Of a stretch of DNA of 64,000 nucleotides, positions 12,968 to 21,940 are shown piece after piece. This DNA comes from Akkermansiaceae bacterium (GTDB lineage Bacteria; Verrucomicrobiota; Verrucomicrobiia; Verrucomicrobiales; Akkermansiaceae): NCBI GenBank assembly GCA_015062005.1, contig SUVL01000008.1:1-64000 (forward strand). Reading direction: 5' to 3'. A model generated the notes under the pieces. The model was not told the origin of the DNA. It was given only the letters and a program-made list of their open reading frames with translations, and did not search any database. Position 1 is the stretch's first letter, and each line of letters begins with the position of its first letter. The translations under genes and the position numbers were made by a program.

Positions 12968-15051
12968 TCAATTCCGCTGCGGCGGAGAAGGGCGGCGGTG
13001 TCCGGGTCGCGGTGCATGAAGTCGCGGTAGAGCTCGGCGGCGGGGCGGCTGTTGCCCTGGGAGAGGATGCAGCGGCGGAAATCGCGCCCGGTGGCGGGGT
13101 TGAAGATACCTTCCTGCGCAAAGCGGGAGAAGGCATCGGCATCGAGCACTTCGGCCCATTTGTAGGAATAGTAGCCGCTTTCGTAGCCGCCGTCGAAGAT
13201 GTGGGAGAAAGCGCGCAGCACGCTGTTGCCCTGCTCGGTGGTGGGCACTCGGTAATCGGCCAGGATTTCGCGGTCTACCTCCTCCACATCGCGGCCCAGG
13301 TAGGCGGCAGTGTTGGTGTGCAGCTCCAGGTCAATCTTGCCGAAGCAGAGCTGGCGCATGAAGAAGGTGGCGGCGCCGTAGTTGCGGGCGGCCAGCATCT
13401 TGTCCATGAGGCTGCGGGGCATCAGCTCGCCGCTCTGCCAGTGGCGGGCGTAGCGGGCAATGGCCTCGGGCTCCCAGGGCCAGTTTTCGTTAATCTGGCT
13501 GGGCAGCTCCACGAAGTCCCAGGCCACATTGCAGCCGGAGAGGGAGCGCACCTCCACATTGCTGAGCACCTGGTGCAGCAGGTGGCCGAACTCGTGGAAC
13601 ACGGTCTCCACCTCGTAGTGGCTGAGCAGGGCGGGTTTATCGCCCACCGGGCGGCTCATGTTGCCGCACATCAGCGCCAGGTGGGGGATGCGCGGCTGCC
13701 CTTCCATGGGCGGCAGACCGGTGCTCAGCGCGTCCATCCAGGCGCCGGCGCGCTTCACGTCGCGCGGGTACCAGTCGGCATAGAAGGAGCCCAGGTGCTC
13801 GCCGCTTTCCTCATCGTGTACTTCGTAGAAAAGCACCTCCGGGTGCCAGACCTCCACCATCCCGGCGGGCAGCTCCTCGCCGGCTTGCAGGCAGGCGGTG
13901 GGCCGCTGGGTGAAGCGGATGCCGTAGAGCCCGGCATAGATGGAGAACATGCCCTCCAGCACGTTCTGCATGGCGTAGTAGGGGCGCAGTTCCTCGGTGT
14001 CGAAATCGTAGAGTGCCTTGCGGCGTTTCTCGCTCCAGTAGCCCACGGACCAGGGCTCCAGCGCGGGGATGGCGGTGCCGGTCTGTTCCTCGGCAAAGCG
14101 GCGGATGGCTTCCTGCTCTTCCAGGAAGGCGGGGCGCACCTGCTCGTGCAGGCGGTTGATGAAATCCAGCGCGTTCCGGCCGCTGCCGGCCATGCGGCGG
14201 CTGGTCACGTAGTCGGAGTAGCGCTCGTAGCCCAGCAGGGCGGCTTTCTCCGCACGCAGGGTGAGAATCTTATCGATGAGCGGGGCGTTGTCGAACTCAC
14301 CCGTGCCCTTGGTCTGCATGGCGCGCCACACGCGCTCGCGCAGGGCGGCATTCTCCGCAAAGGTGAGCACTGGCTGCACGCTGGTGAATTGCAGGGTGAA
14401 GCGCCACTGGGGGGCCTCCTCGCTGCCGTGGCCTTTCGACAAGGCATCCTGGCGGGCGGCCTCGCGGGCAGATTCCGGCAGCCCGGCCAGCTCTGCTTCA
14501 TCGGCGGTCACGTATTCCCAGGCGTTGGTGGAGTCCAGCACGTGCTCGCCGAAGGTCTGGGAGAGCTGGGCCAGCTCGGTGGAAAGCTCCGCATAGCGGG
14601 CCTTCTTGTCCTCCGGCAGGTCGGCACCGCTCTCGCGGAAATCGGCCAGGGTCTCGCTGATGAAACGCTGCTTCACGGGCGAAAGCTCCTGCACCCAGGG
14701 CTGCGCTGCGGCATTCTTGAGCACGGCATAGAGCTGCGGGTTGAGGGTCACGCTGCTGGAGTAGATGACCACCTCGGGCATGAGTTCATTGATGACCTCG
14801 CGCAGTTCCGGGGAATCCATGACCGAGCGCAGGTGGTTGAGCCGCTGCCAGCCGCGCATGAGGGCGGCGCTGCTGTTTTCCAGAGCATCGAATGTGTTGG
14901 CATAGGTCGGCTCCTGCACCTGGCAGATGGCTTCCACCGCAGCCTTGGCCTGTTCAATGGCCAGGCGGATATCCGTGCGGGCTTTTTCCGGGCTCAGCTG
15001 CGACCATGCCGGCAGCTGCGTGTCATCGAGAAAGGGGTGTTCCAGTGTCAT
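12961..15051 (-). CDS. prlC: M3 family oligopeptidase A
   Basis: About 696 residues from the ATG at 15051 (MTLEHPFLDD). This start is chosen because a good promoter ends 10 nt upstream, so longer versions would start before the transcript. It is a zinc metallopeptidase of family M3 that degrades oligopeptides, including cleaved signal peptides, in the cytoplasm. The zinc site VFHEFGHLLHQVLS (HExxH) lies about two-thirds along, with the FDGGYESGYYSYKWAEVL region near the end typical of this family. Length is normal. Its stop codon touches the right arm of IVP element 1. Confidence 0.92.
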   Translation of the reverse strand: MTLEHPFLDDTQLPAWSQLSPEKARTDIRLAIEQAKAAVEAICQVQEPTYANTFDALENSSAALMRGWQRLNHLRSVMDSPELREVINELMPEVVIYSSSVTLNPQLYAVLKNAAAQPWVQELSPVKQRFISETLADFRESGADLPEDKKARYAELSTELAQLSQTFGEHVLDSTNAWEYVTADEAELAGLPESAREAARQDALSKGHGSEEAPQWRFTLQFTSVQPVLTFAENAALRERVWRAMQTKGTGEFDNAPLIDKILTLRAEKAALLGYERYSDYVTSRRMAGSGRNALDFINRLHEQVRPAFLEEQEAIRRFAEEQTGTAIPALEPWSVGYWSEKRRKALYDFDTEELRPYYAMQNVLEGMFSIYAGLYGIRFTQRPTACLQAGEELPAGMVEVWHPEVLFYEVHDEESGEHLGSFYADWYPRDVKRAGAWMDALSTGLPPMEGQPRIPHLALMCGNMSRPVGDKPALLSHYEVETVFHEFGHLLHQVLSNVEVRSLSGCNVAWDFVELPSQINENWPWEPEAIARYARHWQSGELMPRSLMDKMLAARNYGAATFFMRQLCFGKIDLELHTNTAAYLGRDVEEVDREILADYRVPTTEQGNSVLRAFSHIFDGGYESGYYSYKWAEVLDADAFSRFAQEGIFNPATGRDFRRCILSQGNSRPAAELYRDFMHRDPDTAALLRRSGIES

Positions 15052-15061
15052 CTTGCCACCC

Positions 15062-15090
15062 ATGATAGCAGACTTGCCCGTGCGCGGCAA
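15062..15090 (-). promoter_or_regulatory. Leaderless-type promoter of prlC
   Basis: TTGCCG (15090-15085), a 17-bp spacer and TATCAT (15067-15062) on the minus strand. The predicted +1 is about 4 nt before the ATG at 15051. Confidence 0.6.
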
Positions 15091-15197
15091 CAAGCCATTG
15101 CGTTCTACTGAAGCCCTGGCCGCCGGTCATGGAGTTCATGCACGCGCAGCGTGGGTTGCAGTACTGCTGATATACCATTGCTCATTACTGAAAAATG

Positions 15198-15289
15198 AAA
15201 GTTCCTTTGCATTTTGCCGTGAATTTGGTTAAAGTTCCTTTGCATTTTGCCGTAAAATTGGCAAAAGTTCCTTTGTATTTTGCCGAAAT
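15198..15289. repeat. Three 33-bp tandem repeats
   Basis: AAAGTTCCTTTGCATTTTGC begins at 15198, 15231 and 15264. The block is conserved and the spacer varies. Read on the minus strand it is an in-frame 11-residue repeat containing GKMQRNF. It lies 70 nt upstream of the DUF4143 ATPase gene and could be regulatory. Confidence 0.8.
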
Positions 15290-15359
15290 GAGAGCGAATG
15301 AGCTTGACTGTGAATGCGGTGTGTGGTAACTTGCTCATGAGAGTTTGAAGGAGGTCAAT

Positions 15360-16709
15360 ATGGAACGCTGGAGCGTGGAAAAATTAAAGCTTTGGAGAGA
15401 GCATCCGTATAGAAAACCCATGCTGCTGCTGGGTGCCCGGCAGGTTGGAAAAACGTGGTTGATGCAGGAGTTCGGAGCACGATACTACAAAAATGTGGTG
15501 TATGTCCGATTTGATAAGGACCCTCTGATGAAGGAGTCCTTTGAGAAGGATTATCGGATATCCCGGTTGCTGAAGGATTTGCAGCTCCATGGGGATGTGG
15601 ATATTGTGCCGGGAGAGACGCTGATTCTGTTGGATGAGATACAGGAATGCCCCAGCGCATTAACCAGCCTGAAGTATTTTTGCGAGGAAGCCCCAGAGCA
15701 GCACATCATTGCTGCCGGTTCGCTGTTAGGCGTGGCAGAGCATAGAGGAACCGGATTCCCCGTAGGGAAGGTTGACAGGATGTACCTTGGGCCTATGTCA
15801 TTCACCGAGTTTCTGCAAGCTACCGGAAATGGGCGGTTTGTGAAGTTGCTCAGAGAAAAAGATTGGGAAACGCTGGTTCGCTTTCATGAACGTCTTGCTG
15901 AGCACTTGCGTTACTACTATTACGTAGGCGGCATGCCGGAAGTGGTGGCGCGGTATGTGGCTACCGGCAGTTTCAAAGAAGCCCGGGAGGTACAGATGAG
16001 GCTGCTGGCGGATTACTGCGATGATTTCAGTAAGCACGCGACGCCGGCGGAAACACACCTGATAAACCAGATATGGAAAGCGCTTCCAGGTCAGTTATCA
16101 CGAGAGGATAAGCGTTTCGTGCAAAGCGATGTTGCTCCGGGTGTAAAAACGGACAGGCTGAGGGGGCCCATTCGCTGGCTGGCTGACGCAGGGCTTGTGA
16201 ACATTGTGCAGCGCGCTACTCGTCCGGAGATGCCGCTGGAAGCATTTACCGATGCTGCATTCAAGATGTTTTTTGTTGATGTCGGCTTGCTGGCAGCACG
16301 CTGCAAGTTGTCGGCGTCCGTTATGCTTGATGGAAATGCTATTTTTGGCCAATTCAAGGGTGCTCTTACGGAACAGTATGTGCAACAGCAGATTTTAACG
16401 GAGCTTGGAACTACACTGTACTATTGGAGCGCAGAGAGAGCCCAGGCTGAAGTGGATTTCCTGTACGAAGGAGATACCGAAATTGTGCCGCTGGAAGTAA
16501 AAGCGGAGCGGAATCTGCGAGCCAAGAGTCTGCAAAGTTTCTACCGCCGGTACCGACGGCCATTAGCCGTGCGTACTTCGATGCAACCCTACGCAGTTAA
16601 TAGGGTGGAGGTCGCTGCTACAAAGGATAGCTCCGCCGGAAGTTACCGGGTAATTGATTTGCCTCTGTATGCAATCAGTCTCTTGGCTGAAGCAGTGGCT
16701 GAGATATGA
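15360..16709 (+). CDS. AAA ATPase with DUF4143
   Basis: 449 residues from the ATG at 15360, preceded by AAGGAGG at 8-nt spacing. The N-terminal ATPase carries Walker A (LLLGARQVGKTWLMQEFG) and Walker B (LILLDEIQECP). The C-terminal DUF4143 half resembles PD-(D/E)xK nucleases, with YYWSAERAQAEVDFLYEGD followed by VPLEVKAE. Such proteins are abundant in gut bacteria and of unknown function; nucleic-acid processing or defence has been suggested. It is monocistronic, with a 33-bp tandem repeat upstream and a hairpin downstream. Confidence 0.85.
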   Translation: MERWSVEKLKLWREHPYRKPMLLLGARQVGKTWLMQEFGARYYKNVVYVRFDKDPLMKESFEKDYRISRLLKDLQLHGDVDIVPGETLILLDEIQECPSALTSLKYFCEEAPEQHIIAAGSLLGVAEHRGTGFPVGKVDRMYLGPMSFTEFLQATGNGRFVKLLREKDWETLVRFHERLAEHLRYYYYVGGMPEVVARYVATGSFKEAREVQMRLLADYCDDFSKHATPAETHLINQIWKALPGQLSREDKRFVQSDVAPGVKTDRLRGPIRWLADAGLVNIVQRATRPEMPLEAFTDAAFKMFFVDVGLLAARCKLSASVMLDGNAIFGQFKGALTEQYVQQQILTELGTTLYYWSAERAQAEVDFLYEGDTEIVPLEVKAERNLRAKSLQSFYRRYRRPLAVRTSMQPYAVNRVEVAATKDSSAGSYRVIDLPLYAISLLAEAVAEI

Positions 16710-16731
16710 CCCTTGTGGTGTATCATGAAAT

Positions 16732-16785
16732 CCCCCGCGCCTTGCGGTGCGGGGGATGAAAAAAGCGGCGATTTTTTAACCCATG
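16732..16785. terminator. Convergent terminator between the ATPase and metK
   Basis: The GC-rich hairpin TCCCCCGCGCC/GGTGCGGGGGA (16732-16757) is followed on the plus strand by a second AT hairpin ending in TTTTTT (16774-16779). It serves the ATPase gene and probably also metK from the other side. Confidence 0.65.
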
Positions 16786-17951
16786 AGGATGCTCAGGCAG
16801 CGGGGGTCGAGCTGTTCCCAGGGGAGGTCGGCCTTGGTGAAGTGGCCGTAGTTGGTGGTCTTGCGGAAGATGGGTTCGCGCAGACCCAGCACGCGTTCCA
16901 TATCGGCCGGTTTGAAGGAGAAAGCCTCGTTGATGCGGTCAATGATAACCTGCTTGTCCACCTTGCCGGTGCCGAAGGTTTCCACGTCAATCATGATGGA
17001 GACAGGGCTGGCCTTGCCGATGGCGTAGCCCACCTGGAGCTCGCAGCGGTCGGCCAGGCCGGCGGCAACCACGTGCTTGGCCACCCAGCGGCACATGTAG
17101 GCGCCAGAGCGGTCCACCTTGCTGCAGTCCTTGCCGGAGAAGGCGCCACCGCCGTGGCGGCCCATGCCGCCGTAGGTATCCACGATAATCTTGCGGCCGG
17201 TGAGGCCGGAGTCGCCGTGGGGACCGCCGATGACGAAGCGGCCGGTGGGGTTGATGAAGAACTCCGTCTCAGGGGTGATGAGGTCGGCAGGCAGGCAGCG
17301 GCGGATGAGGTTGGTGCAGAACTCGCGGATGGTGGCGATATCCACATCCTCGGTGTGCTGGGTGCTGAGCACCACGTTCAGGATGCGGGCGGGGCGGCCA
17401 TTGTCGCCATATTCCACGGCCACCTGGCTCTTACTGTCCGGGCGCAGCCAGGTGACCACGCCGCTGTGGCGCACCTTGGCCAGTTCCATCATGATGCGGT
17501 GGGAGAACATGATGGGAGCGGGCATGAGCTCCGGCGTCTCGTTGGAGGCAAAGCCGAACATGATACCCTGGTCACCGGCGCCCTGTTCGGCGCCTTCCTT
17601 ACCCTCGGCCTCGCAGGCATCCACGCCCTGGGCAATATCCGGGCTCTGGGTGGAGAGGTAATTGGTGATGTCTACATTTTCGGCGTTGAAGAGCGCATCA
17701 TCCGCAGCGGTGCGGTAGCCGATTTCGGCGATGGTGTCGCGCACGATCTTCTCATAGTCAATGACAGCCTTGGTGGTAATCTCACCGGCCAGCACGACGT
17801 GGTTATCTTTCACCAGCGTTTCGCAGGCCACGCGGCTGGTGGGGTCCTGGGCCAGACAGGCATCGAGAATGGAATCGGAGATGAGGTCGGCCACTTTGTC
17901 GGGGTGCCCCTCGCCTACTGATTCGGATGTGAATATATTGGTGTATTTCAT
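16776..17951 (-). CDS. metK: S-adenosylmethionine synthetase
   Basis: 391 residues. It makes SAM from methionine and ATP in the cytoplasm. Diagnostic motifs are [18 protein letters not shown] at the start (methionine/ATP site), [12 protein letters not shown] in the central domain and [20 protein letters not shown] near the P-loop-like region. Length is normal. It is the third gene of a unit read from the promoter near 20000, after two U32-like paralogues, with only 18 nt between it and the gene before. No SAM riboswitch is visible. Confidence 0.97.
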   Translation of the reverse strand: MKYTNIFTSESVGEGHPDKVADLISDSILDACLAQDPTSRVACETLVKDNHVVLAGEITTKAVIDYEKIVRDTIAEIGYRTAADDALFNAENVDITNYLSTQSPDIAQGVDACEAEGKEGAEQGAGDQGIMFGFASNETPELMPAPIMFSHRIMMELAKVRHSGVVTWLRPDSKSQVAVEYGDNGRPARILNVVLSTQHTEDVDIATIREFCTNLIRRCLPADLITPETEFFINPTGRFVIGGPHGDSGLTGRKIIVDTYGGMGRHGGGAFSGKDCSKVDRSGAYMCRWVAKHVVAAGLADRCELQVGYAIGKASPVSIMIDVETFGTGKVDKQVIIDRINEAFSFKPADMERVLGLREPIFRKTTNYGHFTKADLPWEQLDPRCLSILMG

Positions 17952-17969
17952 GTGCTTGTCTTCTTGTGT

Positions 17970-19013
17970 TTATTCGTAATTTGTGAAACTGAACTGGCGG
18001 AGGCCGCTGGGCAGGTCGGAACTGGCCTTGCCGAACTCAGCCATGCCGGAGGAGGCAATGAGGGCCGCCTTGTTGCAGAGCTCAGGGGAGTGGTCGAGCA
18101 TGCAGTGGAAGATATCCCAGAGCAGGGTCATTTCGTTGCGGAACTGCTGAGCCTGGATGATGAAGCTGCGGAATCCGGCGGCGTAGAGGGCGCAGGCTTC
18201 GTCGCGGGTGAGGTTGCAGCTGGCTTTCTGCTGCAGCTCGGCGGGATTGGCCTTCTGGCAGGCCACGCGGGAGATGAGGTCGGAGCGGCGGCGCATGAGC
18301 TCGGTATCGTACGGTGCGCGGCGCATATCCGCCAGCAGGGTGGTGTGCTCGCGGCGTACCGGGCAGGTGCGCAGGCAGGGGTCATTGATGACGATGCCGA
18401 ACTTCTCCTTGTTTTCCAGAGCGTTGATGATACCGGGCTTCACGGCATCTGCCGGGTGCAGGCACACGCGGTCATACTGCCCGGCCAGCTTGTTGTAGAG
18501 CGCGGCACTGCGTTTGCCCTTTTCCATGACCAGGCGGTTCACGTGGCAGTGGATTTTCAGCTTGGGCTGCTCTGCCCGCAGCCTGGCAGCCAGGGCATCG
18601 CTCGCCACGCAGACGGCATTCTTGCGGATGCGGTCGCGGTTATAGAGCTCTTTCACCAGCCCCAGGCAATAGGGGTCTGCCAGGTCGGCTTCGCTCAGGT
18701 TCGGGTTGTCGAACACCAGGATAACGCCGGTTTGCTGCTGGGCGTAGGCTTCCAGTGCGTTGCAGTAGGCATCGAACGCGATGGGACGGCGCTGCACAAA
18801 CCAATCCAGCGACCAGGCACAGGGCGGGGCTCCGGCCACATTGCTGAAGCGGCGGATGGCTAGCATCTGGCTCAGGAAGCTGTTGAGTGTGAGCAGGCTC
18901 TTGTCGAAGCGCAGGGCTCCGCCCACGGTCCACTCTGCTGCCGGCAGGTAGTCCCGTGTCAGGAAACGCAGGTTTTCGACGGCTTGTTCGGGGGTGATTT
19001 CCGGAGTGCTCAT
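17970..19013 (-). CDS. U32 peptidase-like protein, paralogue B
   Basis: 347 residues. It is paralogous to the product of the next gene upstream (19020-19979): both share the order of an N-terminal region, ILASD/CVASD, HPDD/HPADA and a Cys motif in the C-terminal half. Here that motif is NDPCLRTCPVRREH. The C-x-x-x-C-P-x-R-x-x-H pattern resembles the cysteine cluster of U32-type proteins (YhbU/UbiV relatives), which form TIM barrels that may hold Fe-S. No peptidase activity can be inferred. The neighbouring metK hints at a SAM-related or RNA/protein hydroxylation role, but this is a guess. Confidence 0.5.
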   Translation of the reverse strand: MSTPEITPEQAVENLRFLTRDYLPAAEWTVGGALRFDKSLLTLNSFLSQMLAIRRFSNVAGAPPCAWSLDWFVQRRPIAFDAYCNALEAYAQQQTGVILVFDNPNLSEADLADPYCLGLVKELYNRDRIRKNAVCVASDALAARLRAEQPKLKIHCHVNRLVMEKGKRSAALYNKLAGQYDRVCLHPADAVKPGIINALENKEKFGIVINDPCLRTCPVRREHTTLLADMRRAPYDTELMRRRSDLISRVACQKANPAELQQKASCNLTRDEACALYAAGFRSFIIQAQQFRNEMTLLWDIFHCMLDHSPELCNKAALIASSGMAEFGKASSDLPSGLRQFSFTNYE

Positions 19014-19019
19014 GGTCGT

Positions 19020-19979
19020 TTAGTGGGGCAGGATGGATTCCCAGAACATCTGGCCGTTGCGGTGCATGGCGTTTTCGCCCGGTGCATCGTTGCGCAGGGC
19101 GAGTCGCAGCAAATCGAAGAGGATGGAAGAGGCGTTGGCGTGGCCGCGGCCCTGCACCTTGAAGTGGCGGAAGCCCAGGTCGCGCAGCTTCTGAATTTCC
19201 GGCGTGTTCAGTGCCAGCACGCTCTTGTGCTCATCTGCCAGCAGGGTGTAGAGGCTGCGGCAGCCGTTGGTATTCTGGCGCTTTTCGAACTTGGAGTTGT
19301 CGTAGCTCATGAAGGCCAGTGCGGATTCGGAAAGTGAGTGGTAATGGAAGGGGCGGATGGGGCAGTTGCGGATGCAGTACTCATTGATGAGCAGGATGTG
19401 GCGCTCCTTGTCCTCAATCTGCTCCAGCAGGTCGTAGTTCAGCACATCGTCCGGGTGTACCATCACTTCATCGTATTCATCGGCCAGGCGTTTGTATACA
19501 TCCAGCTTGCCTTTGCCGCCCCCATTGGTGATTTTGAGGATGGAGGAGATGATTTTGAGCGTGGGGTATTCCTTGCGGATGTGTTCGCGCAGGATATCGC
19601 TGGCCAGGATGATGGAGTTCCTGCCTGTCGGGTTGTGGCGGGAGAAGAAGATGCAGAGGGCGTTGCCGAAGGCATCTTTCAGGTGCTGCTCGGTGAGCAG
19701 CAGGTTGGTGAAGGTGAGGTAGACGGCAATGTTGCGCTTTTCGTATTCAAGCCCGGCGGTGCGGACTTCCTCCGCTTCGCGCATGAGGTGCTTGAGCACG
19801 CGGCCGGAGTTCCACTCGCACAGAGGCGAACCATGCACAATGTTGAATGCCTCGAATCCCAGCAGAAGTTTGCAGTAGTCGTAGAACGCTATCAGCTCGC
19901 GGTCGTTGACGAACGCTCCTGATACGTCCCACACGGCATCGGGCCATAGAGGGTTCTGGTAGGGTGATACGGATTGCAC
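19020..19979 (-). CDS. U32 peptidase-like protein, paralogue A
   Basis: 319 residues from a GTG at 19979, which lies 8 nt after a strong -10 box and is probably leaderless. It contains FSRHNPTGRNSIILASDIL, then NEYCIRNCPIRPFHYHS, the same Cys cluster as paralogue B, and ends with a motif that includes GFRHFKVQGRGHANASSILF. That last segment is typical of the late strand of U32-like barrels. It is the first gene of the unit with paralogue B and metK; spacing to paralogue B is 6 nt, so the two probably work together as a heteromer, as UbiU/UbiV do. Family call is by motif only. Confidence 0.5.
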   Translation of the reverse strand: MQSVSPYQNPLWPDAVWDVSGAFVNDRELIAFYDYCKLLLGFEAFNIVHGSPLCEWNSGRVLKHLMREAEEVRTAGLEYEKRNIAVYLTFTNLLLTEQHLKDAFGNALCIFFSRHNPTGRNSIILASDILREHIRKEYPTLKIISSILKITNGGGKGKLDVYKRLADEYDEVMVHPDDVLNYDLLEQIEDKERHILLINEYCIRNCPIRPFHYHSLSESALAFMSYDNSKFEKRQNTNGCRSLYTLLADEHKSVLALNTPEIQKLRDLGFRHFKVQGRGHANASSILFDLLRLALRNDAPGENAMHRNGQMFWESILPH

Positions 19980-19987
19980 GGTGCGCC

Positions 19988-20016
19988 ATTCTAGCAGCTA
20001 TTGGGCTGAGGTGCAA
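19988..20016 (-). promoter_or_regulatory. Promoter of the U32-like/metK unit
   Basis: TTGCAC (20016-20011), a 17-bp spacer and TAGAAT (19993-19988) on the minus strand. The GTG start is 8 nt further, a leaderless-type arrangement. Confidence 0.65.
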
Positions 20017-20078
20017 GCGCGAATTCCCCCGTGCGCGAGAATTCGCGCGTATACGCGGGCGATGCACGCCCTTTCTGC

Positions 20079-20107
20079 TTGACTTGGATGGTGCGTAAGG
20101 GCAAAAT
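20079..20107 (+). promoter_or_regulatory. Promoter of the HtrA-like gene
   Basis: TTGACT (20079-20084), a 17-bp spacer and CAAAAT (20102-20107). GAGGTGAAG, a ribosome binding site, lies directly before the ATG at 20120. Confidence 0.55.
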
Positions 20108-20119
20108 AGTGAGGTGAAG

Positions 20120-21916
20120 ATGAAACTCACCTTATTTGCGCTGGTGTCGGCACTGCCTGTTATGGCGGAGGGTGCCGCAGCGGAGCCTGCCACCCCGGCA
20201 GAGCAATCCCCCCTTTCCGTTGAAAATACTGTAGTTCCTCAACCTGCCCCGGTGGCCGAGCCCGCCCCCGCGCCGGAGCCTGCCCCTGTGGCTGAGCCGG
20301 TGGCCGAGCCCGCCCCCGCGCCGGAGCCCGCCCCCGTGGCTGAGCCGGTGGCCGAGCCCGCCCCCGCGCCGGAGCCTGCCCCTGTGGCTGAGCCGGTGGC
20401 CGAGCCTGCCCCTGCGCCGGAGCCCGCCCCTGTGACTGAGCCGGTGGCCGAGCCCGCCCCGCAGGAAGTTCCAGCTGTGGAGCCGCCTGTGGTGGAGCAG
20501 CCTGCACCAGTGGTGGATATGGCGGCTGCGTACCGCGGCATCGTGAAGGTGGAAGTGGTGAATCGCAAACCGGATTACGAATCTCCCTGGCAGGGCGGCA
20601 ATTTCGGGCGCGGCACCGGTACTGGTTTCCTGGTGGCTCCGGGCTTGTTCATGACCAATGCGCATGTGGTAGCCAATGCCGAGAAGGTGGATATTTCCCT
20701 CTTTGCAGATGCCCGCCGCATTCCCGCCAAGGTGAAATTTGTGGCACATGACGCCGACCTGGCTCTGCTGGAGATTGAGGATGTGGCTGCTTTTGAAGGA
20801 GTGCCCTGCCTGGAGTTCAGTGAGGAGATGCCCCTGCTGGAGGACACGGTGCGCGCCATCGGTTACCCCATCGGCGGTAATCGCTTGTCTGTGACCCGTG
20901 GCATCGTGTCCCGTATTGACACGATTCCCTATGCCCACCCGCGCAACATCGCCCACCTGGCGCTGCAGGTGGATGCCGCCATCAATCCCGGCAACAGTGG
21001 TGGCCCGGTGTTGAAGGGAAATAAGGTGATTGGGGTGGCTTTCCAGGGCTTGCTTAAGGCAAACTCCACCGGTTATGTGATTCCCATGCCGGTCATCCGC
21101 CATTTCATGCAGGATGTGGCTGACGGCCGCTATGATGGCTATGTGGAAATGGGTGCCCAGTTCATGGCTATGGAAAATAAGGCTATGCGCCGCCATTATG
21201 GCTTGCCGGACAATGGACTGGGATGCCTGGTGGCAGATGTGGTGAAGGGGGCTTCCTGCGATGGTGCATTGAGGATTGGCGATGTGGTGCTGGCGGTGAA
21301 TGGGCTGCCGGTGGATGCCACAGCCATGATTGAGCTGGAGGGAGTTCGAGTGCGCCTGGAGGAGCTGGCAGAGCGCTCCTTTGCCGGTGACAAGGTGCAG
21401 TTCACCATTCTTCGCGGGGGGGAGGTGCAGCAGACAGAGGCTACCCTGGCGCCTCTGCCTTCTATCCGCGTGCTTTCCCACCGCTATGATGAGCAGCCGC
21501 GTTACGTGGTGTTTGGTGGCTTGGTTTTCCAGCCTCTGGACTTCAATGTGGTGCAGGAGCACCAGGTGCCCTCCGGCGATGTGGTCGTGGAGTTGGACCG
21601 CTTTACCCGCGGCGGTGAATCAGCGGTGAAGGAGGACCTTGTGCTGCTGACCCGCACCCTGCCGGATGAGGTGAATGCCCGTTTTGATGATATGGGCCGC
21701 GGCCTGGTGACCAAGGTGAATGGCGTGGAGGTGAAGGGGCTGGCGCATCTGCACAGCCTGCTGTACCCGGCTGAGGGTACCGCCCGCCCGGAGTACACCG
21801 TCATCGAGCTTTCGGATGCCGCCCGCCCCCTGGTGATTGACAATGCAGCGGTGGATGCCGCCAATGAACGCATTGCTGAACGTTACAATATTCAGGTGCC
21901 CGCCCGTCTCAAATAA
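20120..21916 (+). CDS. HtrA/Deg-type serine protease with Pro-rich repeats
   Basis: 598 residues from the ATG at 20120; a GTG two codons upstream is possible but would overlap the ribosome binding site. A signal peptide (ending MAEGAAA) is followed by a Pro/Ala/Glu-rich linker with an imperfect 16-residue repeat (about residues 45-115), probably crossing the cell wall. The trypsin-like domain has the triad: LFMTNAHVV (His), HDADLALLEI (Asp) and NPGNSGGPVLKG (Ser). A PDZ domain follows (CLVADVVKGASCDGALRIGD), then a second PDZ-like part. It degrades or refolds envelope proteins. A lipoprotein relative follows 24 nt downstream. Confidence 0.88.
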   Translation: MKLTLFALVSALPVMAEGAAAEPATPAEQSPLSVENTVVPQPAPVAEPAPAPEPAPVAEPVAEPAPAPEPAPVAEPVAEPAPAPEPAPVAEPVAEPAPAPEPAPVTEPVAEPAPQEVPAVEPPVVEQPAPVVDMAAAYRGIVKVEVVNRKPDYESPWQGGNFGRGTGTGFLVAPGLFMTNAHVVANAEKVDISLFADARRIPAKVKFVAHDADLALLEIEDVAAFEGVPCLEFSEEMPLLEDTVRAIGYPIGGNRLSVTRGIVSRIDTIPYAHPRNIAHLALQVDAAINPGNSGGPVLKGNKVIGVAFQGLLKANSTGYVIPMPVIRHFMQDVADGRYDGYVEMGAQFMAMENKAMRRHYGLPDNGLGCLVADVVKGASCDGALRIGDVVLAVNGLPVDATAMIELEGVRVRLEELAERSFAGDKVQFTILRGGEVQQTEATLAPLPSIRVLSHRYDEQPRYVVFGGLVFQPLDFNVVQEHQVPSGDVVVELDRFTRGGESAVKEDLVLLTRTLPDEVNARFDDMGRGLVTKVNGVEVKGLAHLHSLLYPAEGTARPEYTVIELSDAARPLVIDNAAVDAANERIAERYNIQVPARLK

Positions 21917-21940
21917 CTCATATCTCATCTTTTCCGTATC

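Noticed and set aside
12901..15111. Long plus-strand open frame opposite prlC
   Set aside because: It is a by-product of GC-rich codon use on the minus strand; prlC has the complete M3 motifs. Similar long antisense frames opposite clpB, tkt, metK and nadB were dropped for the same reason.
17952..20016. SAM riboswitch controlling metK
   Set aside because: metK is the third gene of its unit with an 18-nt gap, and the unit's promoter is almost leaderless, leaving no room for an aptamer.
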